From Flavobacteriales bacterium (GTDB lineage Bacteria > Bacteroidota > Bacteroidia > Flavobacteriales > Flavobacteriaceae): DNA of 42,849 nt. The notes under the pieces were generated by a model. It searched no databases, was not told the DNA's origin, and was given only the letters and a program-made list of their open reading frames with translations. The stretch covers positions 1 to 42,849 of the forward strand of contig JAMONV010000033.1 in assembly GCA_027066365.1 (NCBI GenBank), given 5' to 3'. The translations under genes and the position numbers were made by a program. The number at the start of each line of letters is the position of its first letter. Position 1 is the first letter of the stretch. Positions 36,744 to 42,849 of the stretch are shown piece by piece.

Positions 36744-37037
36744 ATGAAAAAAAAGTCAATTATTACCCTTAGTATAATTTTCATCTTACTCATAATACAA
36801 ACATTGTTTTTTTTCTACCCGGCCCCGGTAAATGAGAACGAAACAACTTACAATAATCATATTCCTTATGTTTTTTTTTCTGAATCTGTACACAGTAAAG
36901 AAATCAAGATAATAACTCGGGGGTTGTCGTCTTATTGCTATAAACTACGCCGGTGTTTCATAGCTTTTTCATCATACCATATACACGGGGTTAACGACAA
37001 CTCCCGAGTTTTACAAAATATAAACGAATTAGTATGA
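36744..37037 (+). CDS. Unrecognised small exported ORF, first gene of the fibre operon
   Basis: 97 residues. The N-terminus is a plausible signal peptide or anchor (KKKSIITLSIIFILLIIQTL, ending in an aromatic stretch FFFYPA). The remainder is short, Asn/Ser/His-rich, and has two Cys (around residues 67-73). I do not recognise a family. In its favour are a good promoter 17 bases upstream, the usual ATG distance, and an ATGA overlap with the next ORF (37034-37037). Against it, a 17-bp inverted repeat (36914-36930 and 36994-37010) runs through the coding sequence, as a structured leader RNA would. It may be a leader rather than a functional protein. Confidence 0.45.
   Translation: MKKKSIITLSIIFILLIIQTLFFFYPAPVNENETTYNNHIPYVFFSESVHSKEIKIITRGLSSYCYKLRRCFIAFSSYHIHGVNDNSRVLQNINELV
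36914..37010 (+). repeat. 17-bp inverted repeat with structured 63-base loop
   Basis: AACTCGGGRGTTGTCGT at 36914-36930 pairs with the reverse complement at 36994-37010. There is one mismatch in DNA, which becomes a G-U pair in RNA. Inside the loop GCTAT with ATAGC and AAAC with GTTT form a second hairpin (about 36937-36964). TTTTA follows the right arm, so it could be an attenuator or terminator. Confidence 0.7.
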
Positions 37038-37447
37038 AAACCACATCCTTAACCGGTTTAATTATAATAAATACGAATTTTTTCGCACAATTTGGTATTG
37101 TCGGTCAAAATTGTATCACAAATTTTATCAATTTTTCATTTTCCGCCAAAAACATGCATTCGGTTGATAACATCCAATCCTCTATCGTCACACCTTTCTT
37201 TTTGATTACTATCTCAATGAACTCTTCCAACCCATCTCAACAGAGTATCAATGTTATGTTTAACAATAATACTTCATGGAAAATTTCAGATGAACAAGAG
37301 AAAATTACTAGCACCGTAACGGCTACTAATAAACCGGATAAAACCGGCCGGACGACCCTTGAATCGGTGGTGAATATGCTGATTGCAAGCTTGGCAAATA
37401 AATTCGGAACGGTGTGGAATATTAAAAATAAAATTGAAGAGCTATGA
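37034..37447 (+). CDS. Unrecognised small ORF between the leader ORF and the giant fibre protein
   Basis: 137 residues, opening MKTTSLTGLIIINTNFFAQFG, which could be a signal peptide ending near FFAQ. The middle is Ser/Asn/Thr-rich and the end is an amphipathic helix (SVVNMLIASLANKFGTVWNI). No domain is recognised. It is coupled on both sides by ATGA overlaps (37034-37037 and 37444-37447). The double coupling is the main reason to believe it. Low-complexity composition and lack of recognised relatives keep confidence moderate. It might be a chaperone or anchor for the fibre, but nothing in its sequence says so. Confidence 0.42.
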   Translation: MKTTSLTGLIIINTNFFAQFGIVGQNCITNFINFSFSAKNMHSVDNIQSSIVTPFFLITISMNSSNPSQQSINVMFNNNTSWKISDEQEKITSTVTATNKPDKTGRTTLESVVNMLIASLANKFGTVWNIKNKIEEL

Positions 37448-40400
37448 AAACCTCTCTCTTTATTATATTGTTTTTCATCATTAGCATTCCTGCATATGCC
37501 CAAGTAGCCATCAATAACGACGGCAGCCAACCGGATAATTCGGCTATGCTGGATGTCAAAAGCTCCGACAAGGGAATTTTAATTCCCCGCCTGACCACCC
37601 AACAACGAACGAATAATATAACCAATCCCGCACGGGGATTGCTGGTATATGACACCGATACCGATTCGTTTTGGTATTACGACGGCACCGCTTGGGTGGA
37701 AATAGGCGGTGCGGGCGGCGGTACCGGCGCTCAGGAAATCGACGATTTGAACGACGGAAAAAGTGACGGTTCTTCGGTTTTTTTGGGTTTGAATTCCGGT
37801 AGCGCGGATAACGGGAACAATCTAAATGTCGGCTTAGGTATAAGTGCCTTACAAAACAACACGGGAGGAGAGGCTAATACCGCTATCGGTTATTCCGCAC
37901 TGCAGTCTAATAACACCGGTTTTAATAATACCGCCGTCGGTTACGCAAGTTTACAGTCTAATACGAACGGCCTTAATAATACGGCAGTCGGCGTAGTAGC
38001 ACTGTATGCAAACACTTCCGGAAACGAGAATATCGCCATAGGCAATTCTTCGCTTAGGGAAAATACGACGGGAAACGCGAATGTATCCGTAGGTTTCGTT
38101 GCCATGCAAAATAACTTGCAAGGCAATAGAAATGTGGCCGTGGGGAGCGGTTCCCTTTATAATAATACAACCGGCAATGAAAATGTGGGTGTGGGATATA
38201 GTGCATTGCTTGCCAACACCTCCGGAAAAGATAATGTGGCCGTAGGAACACAAACGTTACGGTCCAATACGGATGGCAATTATAATATTGCCGTAGGCCC
38301 CAAAGCTATGTATAATGCCGTGAATAAGGATTTTATCATCGCCGTTGGCGATTCGGCTTTGTATAACAACGGAACGGGAGCAACCACGGCCTTCGAAGGT
38401 GCCAAAAATACGGCCGTAGGTTCCAAAGCTCTATATGCCAATTCGTTGGGTTATCAAAACACGGCCTTGGGATTTCAATCCTTACGGTCCAATACCTACG
38501 GATATGACAATACCGCCGTAGGTTCGGAAAGTTTGATTTCCAATACCACCGGATCAAGTAATACCGCTTTGGGTGCTTATGCCTTAAAAAACAATACCAC
38601 CGGACAAAATAATACGGCTGTCGGAGCCAATGTCATGGAATCCAACACAACCGGAATCTTTAATACGGCCGTAGGAAATTTAGCTCTTAATTCCAATACG
38701 ACCGGACAAAGAAACGTGGCCGTAGGCAACGGAAGTCTCTTCTTCAATACCACCGGAAGTCACAATATTGCCATAGGTGAAAGTAGTTTGGAAAACAACA
38801 CCACCGGTTATTCCAATGTGGCCATCGGAAGCAGAGCCATGTTCAGAAACACCAAATCGAGTCATACGGTGGCCATCGGCGATTCGGCGCTTTATTATAA
38901 CGGATTCGGCGCCACGCAAGCTTATCACGCTTCAAAAAATACCGCCGTCGGCTCCAAATCGCTCCATAATAATACAACGGGATACCAAAACACCGCCGTC
39001 GGCTATCAAACTTTATATTCGAATACTTCGGGTACGTATAACACCGCCACCGGAACAAGCGCCTTATCGAGCAATACGACGGGTTCCGGTAACAGTGCGT
39101 TCGGAACGAGCGCTTTGCAACAAAACACCACGGGAAGTTCCAATACCGCCGTGGGAAATGTTGCACTTTACTTCAATACCGAAGGAGAAGATAATACGGC
39201 CGTAGGCTCGCACGCATTAAACCGCAATACCACGGGTGTGCAAAATACCGGATTGGGCAGAAGTGCTTTGTTTTCCAACACTACGGGAACTAACAATACG
39301 TCCGTAGGGGCTTTTGCCTTGGAAGATAACGAAACCGGAAGCCACAATACATCCCTCGGGGCATTTTCTTTGTCCAACAATACGAGTGCCTCGAGCAACG
39401 TGGCCTTGGGCGCTTTCGCTTTATATGCCAATACCACGGGCGAAAGCAATGTGTCCATAGGAACCGATAACTTGCGAAACAATACCACAGGTGGATATAA
39501 CACGGCCGTAGGTAACAATGCCCTCTATTACAACACGACGGGACAATTCAACGCGGTGTTGGGCTATGAAGCGCTTTCCAACAACACAACGGGTAACGAC
39601 AATACATCCGTAGGCGCTTATTCTCTTTATTCCAATACCACCGGAAAATTTAACATAGCGATAGGAAGTATGGCATTGTATAAAAATACCAATGTAAGCA
39701 ACCTGGTAGCCATCGGCGATTCGGCGCTTTATCATAACGGCACGGGGGTTTCCAATTCATTGGAAGCCACAGGGAATACCGCCATCGGAAGTAAAGCGCT
39801 TATGTCCAACACTACGGGCTATTCCAATACCGGAATCGGTGACCAAGCAATGTATAAAAATACTTCGGGTTATTACAATACGGCGGTGGGATACAATGCA
39901 TTGTATAACAATACCACCGGGTTGGGCAATACGGCCTTAGGCACCACGACCCTGCTAAAAAACACCACGGGAAATTCCAATTCGGGATTGGGAACGGGAA
40001 GTTTGCTCAACAATACGACAGGTAGCGGTAACACCGCCTCGGGATTCGGTTCGTTATCCTACAATACCACCGGAAGCAATAACTCGGCTTTCGGCAATCA
40101 AGCGCTCAATGCCAATCTCACGGGATATTCCAATACGGCCGTCGGTGCTTTCGCCCTTTACAAAAACACCGTGCGGAGTAATTTGGTGGCCGTAGGCGAT
40201 TCCGCTTTGTATAACAACGGTTCGGGGGCAACCGCTTCTTACCAAGCCATAAGAAATACCGCCGTGGGATCCAAAGCTTTATTTTCCAACACGACCGGAT
40301 CTTATAACACGGCTTTGGGTTTTGCATCCCTGCGTTTTAACGTTACCGGTGACAATAATACGGCCGTAGGCGAAGGAGCCTTATACGGCAATACGTCCGG

Positions 40401-42015
40401 AAGCGGGAATACGGCTTTGGGAGTGGCCGCTTTGGCGACCAACACAACCGGAACCAATAATCTGGGAATTGGAGAATCTTCTTTGTATAAAAACGAAACG
40501 GGTAGCGAAAATACGGGTGTCGGAACGGGGGCTTTATACGAAAATACCACGGGCCACTCCAATACGGCCGTGGGAAGTTATGCACTGAAAAATAACAAAA
40601 CCGCAAAAGGTAATGTGGGAATTGGTGCCGCTGCATTGTTCTATAACAGCGACAAAAGCGGATTGGTAGCCGTAGGCGATTCCGCTTTGTATAACAACGG
40701 TTTCGGCAGTACCGCAACCACCGAAGGCACACAAAATACGGCGGTGGGTAGCAAGGCAATGTATGCGAACACCAAAGGAAGTTTCAATACCTCAACGGGA
40801 TATTGGGCCTTAAAGTCCAATACAACGGGTAATTACAATACCGCCGTCGGCGCCGATGCCTTGCTCAACAATACCACCGGCGATGCCAACAACGCTTTCG
40901 GCAACGGCGCTTTGTATCATAACTCTACCGGCGACTCCAATATCGCCATCGGAATCAACTCCTTGTTTAACAATACCACAGGCGACGGCAACATTGCCAT
41001 CGGAAGAGTGGCGTTGTATCATAACACAAACCGTAGCCATTTGATTGCCATCGGCGATTCTGCCCTTTTTAACAACGGAACCGGAGTCACCACGGTCGAT
41101 CAGGCGATCGATAATATCGCCATGGGATACCGGAGTTTGCGTAGCAATACCACGGGCGATAAAAACATTTCCATCGGAACGGATGCACTTTATGCCAATA
41201 CAAGCGGTTACAATAACATCGCTATAGGGCCAAGCGCATTATTAGATAATGAAGAGGGTTATTCGAATATAGCCATTGGATTGGAAGCCTTGCAAGACAA
41301 TTTTAGAGGTAGCGATAATATAGCCATAGGCAAAAGAGCCGGTTCCGATTATATAACCGGTGATTTCAATGTGGCGATAGGTACCAGTGCGGGATTTACT
41401 TCGGGAGGTTTGAGCAACACGATAGCACTCGGATACAATGCGGGAGGTATGGCCAATGCGCCCAACCGGACCGAAATAGGCAATTCGAGTATGTCTTGGA
41501 TCGGAGGGCAAGTAGGTTGGAGCACATATAGCGACCGCCGTATCAAAACCGACATCCGCGAAGATGTCGTGGGATTGGAATTTATCAAACGCTTACGTCC
41601 CGTAACCTATCATCTCGACATTCACAAACAAAATGAAATGACACGTCGCAACGGGAAGAAAGATGACAAGGATTGGGAAGGAAAGTATGACATTGAAAAA
41701 ATCAAGTTTACCGGATTTATCGCCCAAGAAGTGGAACAAGCGGCACGGGATGCGGGTTATGATTTCAGCGGTGTGGATAAGGCTAATGACGATGTGGGAA
41801 TTTACAGCATCCGGTATGCCACATTCGTTGTGCCTTTGGTCAAAGCCGTTCAGGAACAACAGGAAATCATCGAACAACAACAAAATACGATAGACGAACA
41901 ATCCAAAAAAATCAAAGAATTACAGGAGAAAAATCAACAACTGTGGCGGGAAATGAATAATCTGCGCCGGCTGATCGAAAATATCCAACGGAAAACGAAT
42001 GAGAACGCAAGATAA
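37444..42015 (+). CDS. Giant secreted beta-roll fibre protein with S74 autoprocessing tip
   Basis: 1523 residues. A signal peptide (ends AYAQ) leads an N-terminal module common in Bacteroidota surface proteins (VAINNDGSQPDNSAMLDVKS, then GLLVYDTDTDSFWYYDG). From Asn145 to Asn1309 lie 66 repeats of the form NTAVGxxALxxNTTGxx. Sixty are 17 residues and six are 24, so the fit is exact. They resemble YadA-type head repeats of trimeric fibres. The C-terminal S74 chaperone domain holds Ser1363 and Lys1368 in SDRRIK, the self-cleaving pair, and a coiled coil (about 1465-1523) ends it. It is likely a trimeric surface fibre; what it binds is unknown. Confidence 0.85.
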   Translation: MKTSLFIILFFIISIPAYAQVAINNDGSQPDNSAMLDVKSSDKGILIPRLTTQQRTNNITNPARGLLVYDTDTDSFWYYDGTAWVEIGGAGGGTGAQEIDDLNDGKSDGSSVFLGLNSGSADNGNNLNVGLGISALQNNTGGEANTAIGYSALQSNNTGFNNTAVGYASLQSNTNGLNNTAVGVVALYANTSGNENIAIGNSSLRENTTGNANVSVGFVAMQNNLQGNRNVAVGSGSLYNNTTGNENVGVGYSALLANTSGKDNVAVGTQTLRSNTDGNYNIAVGPKAMYNAVNKDFIIAVGDSALYNNGTGATTAFEGAKNTAVGSKALYANSLGYQNTALGFQSLRSNTYGYDNTAVGSESLISNTTGSSNTALGAYALKNNTTGQNNTAVGANVMESNTTGIFNTAVGNLALNSNTTGQRNVAVGNGSLFFNTTGSHNIAIGESSLENNTTGYSNVAIGSRAMFRNTKSSHTVAIGDSALYYNGFGATQAYHASKNTAVGSKSLHNNTTGYQNTAVGYQTLYSNTSGTYNTATGTSALSSNTTGSGNSAFGTSALQQNTTGSSNTAVGNVALYFNTEGEDNTAVGSHALNRNTTGVQNTGLGRSALFSNTTGTNNTSVGAFALEDNETGSHNTSLGAFSLSNNTSASSNVALGAFALYANTTGESNVSIGTDNLRNNTTGGYNTAVGNNALYYNTTGQFNAVLGYEALSNNTTGNDNTSVGAYSLYSNTTGKFNIAIGSMALYKNTNVSNLVAIGDSALYHNGTGVSNSLEATGNTAIGSKALMSNTTGYSNTGIGDQAMYKNTSGYYNTAVGYNALYNNTTGLGNTALGTTTLLKNTTGNSNSGLGTGSLLNNTTGSGNTASGFGSLSYNTTGSNNSAFGNQALNANLTGYSNTAVGAFALYKNTVRSNLVAVGDSALYNNGSGATASYQAIRNTAVGSKALFSNTTGSYNTALGFASLRFNVTGDNNTAVGEGALYGNTSGSGNTALGVAALATNTTGTNNLGIGESSLYKNETGSENTGVGTGALYENTTGHSNTAVGSYALKNNKTAKGNVGIGAAALFYNSDKSGLVAVGDSALYNNGFGSTATTEGTQNTAVGSKAMYANTKGSFNTSTGYWALKSNTTGNYNTAVGADALLNNTTGDANNAFGNGALYHNSTGDSNIAIGINSLFNNTTGDGNIAIGRVALYHNTNRSHLIAIGDSALFNNGTGVTTVDQAIDNIAMGYRSLRSNTTGDKNISIGTDALYANTSGYNNIAIGPSALLDNEEGYSNIAIGLEALQDNFRGSDNIAIGKRAGSDYITGDFNVAIGTSAGFTSGGLSNTIALGYNAGGMANAPNRTEIGNSSMSWIGGQVGWSTYSDRRIKTDIREDVVGLEFIKRLRPVTYHLDIHKQNEMTRRNGKKDDKDWEGKYDIEKIKFTGFIAQEVEQAARDAGYDFSGVDKANDDVGIYSIRYATFVVPLVKAVQEQQEIIEQQQNTIDEQSKKIKELQEKNQQLWREMNNLRRLIENIQRKTNENAR
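37876..41367 (+). repeat. 66 tandem repeat units (51 bp, six of 72 bp)
   Basis: Units follow NTAVGxxALxxNTTGxx. Six units (Gly at residues 302, 479, 758, 918, 1078 and 1204) read VAVGDSALYNNG and carry 7 more residues. The intervals between them are 177, 279, 160, 160 and 126 residues, each a multiple of 17 plus 7. The array is not a CRISPR: it stays in one open frame. Confidence 0.9.
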
Positions 42016-42054
42016 AGTTAAGACAGAACAAACGACATGTAAAATGAAAAAGCT

Positions 42055-42849
42055 ATGAAAAACCGAAATATCATGAAAAAATTTCTTTGGACGGTTCCCG
42101 TGTTGCTGATAACATTAAGCATCCGGGCGCAAGGATTCCCCTACAAAGCATTGATTACGGACAACCAAGGGATTCCTCTAAGCAACCAAAACATTACCGT
42201 TTTCTTCGATATTTACGATACGGCCAACCAATTGGTCTATTCCGAATCTCATGCCGTAAGCACGGATGATAACGGCATCGTTTCGGTCAATATCGGTGAA
42301 GGTAATGTGATCAACGGAAATTTTAACGGCATCGACTGGTCTGTTCCGCTATATTCCGTGGAAGTAAGAGTGGATACCAATGGAAGCGGCACGGTCAATT
42401 TGGGAAGATTTACCTTCGGTTATGTGCCTTATGCCAAATACACCGACAAGGCGGGTAATGCTTTCAGCGGCGATTTTAACGACCTGACCAACATTCCGAA
42501 CGGCCTTTCGGACGGCGATGATGTAAACGACGCGGACCACGACCCCGCCAACGAACTGCAAACCCTGTCGATAAACGGAAACCAGCTTTCCATCAGCAAC
42601 GGCAATACGGTTACCCTGCCGGCCACCGGCGACAATTGGGGTAGCCAAACCGTGCAGTCCGACAACAGTTTGTCCGGCGACGGAACTTCGGCCAATCCTT
42701 TGTCTGTAAACACCTCGTCGCCCGCTTTTGACGGATGGGACAAGGACGCATCCGACGATTTCAGCGGCGATTTTAACGACCTGACCAACATTCCTCCCAA
42801 CTTGGATACCGATAGCACCGACGATGTAACCCGGTTAAATGATTTGAAT
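42055..42849 (+). CDS. Second surface-fibre/collar-like protein (5' part only)
   Basis: 265 codons run open to the window edge. A signal peptide (MKKFLWTVPVLLITLSIRAQ from the second ATG at 42073, or six codons longer from 42055) leads into FPYKALITDNQGIPLSNQNI and FDIYDTANQLVYSES, a Bacteroidota collar-like N-terminal domain. The Asp/Asn-rich segment GLSDGDDVNDADHDPANELQ and a repeated SGDFNDLTNIP (DNA 42462-42497 and 42759-42794, identical 36 bases, 99 residues apart) point to a modular fibre. It follows the giant protein by 39 bases, so it is probably in the same operon. A five-codon mini-ORF (42043-42057) overlaps the ATG at 42055. Confidence 0.8.
   Translation, partial: MKNRNIMKKFLWTVPVLLITLSIRAQGFPYKALITDNQGIPLSNQNITVFFDIYDTANQLVYSESHAVSTDDNGIVSVNIGEGNVINGNFNGIDWSVPLYSVEVRVDTNGSGTVNLGRFTFGYVPYAKYTDKAGNAFSGDFNDLTNIPNGLSDGDDVNDADHDPANELQTLSINGNQLSISNGNTVTLPATGDNWGSQTVQSDNSLSGDGTSANPLSVNTSSPAFDGWDKDASDDFSGDFNDLTNIPPNLDTDSTDDVTRLNDLN

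Noticed and set aside
36914-37010. Integron attC site or invertible promoter formed by the inverted repeat
   Set aside because: The outer RYYYAAC and GTTRRRY core sites are not matched, no integrase or invertase is near, and the loop has no properly spaced promoter in either direction.
37876-41367. CRISPR-like regular repeats with a roughly 51-base period
   Set aside because: The array is one open reading frame with protein-level periodicity, repeats are diverged, and no cas genes are present.
37941-41588. Many minus-strand and out-of-frame ORFs across the fibre gene
   Set aside because: They are shadows produced by the stop-poor repeat DNA; none has a promoter or a recognisable domain.
1-42849. 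tRNA, rRNA, riboswitch or phage module
   Set aside because: Gaps between genes were read for cloverleaf-like or known riboswitch patterns and for capsid, terminase or integrase genes; none was seen. The S74 domain alone is not evidence of a prophage.

Overview
The window comes from a Bacteroidota bacterium, most likely from the Flavobacteriia or a neighbouring class; I cannot place it more narrowly. Four signs point there. Most genes have promoters of the Bacteroidota type: a -7 box TAnnTTTG, several with a TTG or TTTG box about 19-21 bases upstream. Shine-Dalgarno sequences are essentially absent. Lineage families are present: a DUF4492 protein ahead of cydA, TonB-dependent receptors with a carboxypeptidase-regulatory N-terminus, a type IX secretion C-terminal sorting domain, YfhO, and S74-tipped repeat proteins. 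The base composition is moderate to low GC by eye. I found no rRNA, tRNA, CRISPR array, transposase or phage structural module.

Layout. 1-620: the start of umuC and all of umuD (error-prone polymerase V), minus strand. 647-780: a non-coding repeat/hairpin element. 907-4022: a cytochrome bd oxidase operon (DUF4492 - cydA - cydB - unannotated 36-residue membrane ORF), minus strand. 4091-5419: an APC amino-acid permease. 5490-5675: a GC-rich non-coding island between 9-bp direct repeats. 5790-9158: acetyl-CoA synthetase, an 11-mer-repeat LEA-like protein and an LD-carboxypeptidase. 9361-17299: a YfhO membrane protein, a POT peptide transporter, a PLP aminotransferase and a fused ADP-forming acyl-CoA synthetase. 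17319-20975: rnhA with an SDR reductase (minus), and folE with cysS (plus). 21026-22303: an MgtC/DUF4010 membrane protein that may be leaderless.

22493-27009 is a compact operon: murQ, an NlpC/P60 lipoprotein and a TonB-dependent receptor. It looks like peptidoglycan-fragment cleavage, uptake and recycling. 27282-30075 encodes an outer-membrane porin and a YeeE/YedE sulfur-type transporter. Then come an AI-2E exporter, a secreted DUF6259-like glycosidase with a type IX sorting tail, an Aer-like PAS protein, and a TPR/transmembrane/LuxR-type regulator.

The most unusual part is 36694-42849. One promoter precedes two small unrecognised ORFs that overlap by ATGA. A further ATGA overlap leads into a 1523-residue secreted repeat protein, followed by a second, truncated protein of the same surface-fibre style. 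The large protein has 66 repeat units that fit 17 residues exactly, apart from six units carrying a 7-residue insertion, and ends in an S74 self-cleaving chaperone domain with its Ser-Lys pair. A 17-bp inverted repeat lies inside the first small ORF. This is the best candidate here for an undescribed system.
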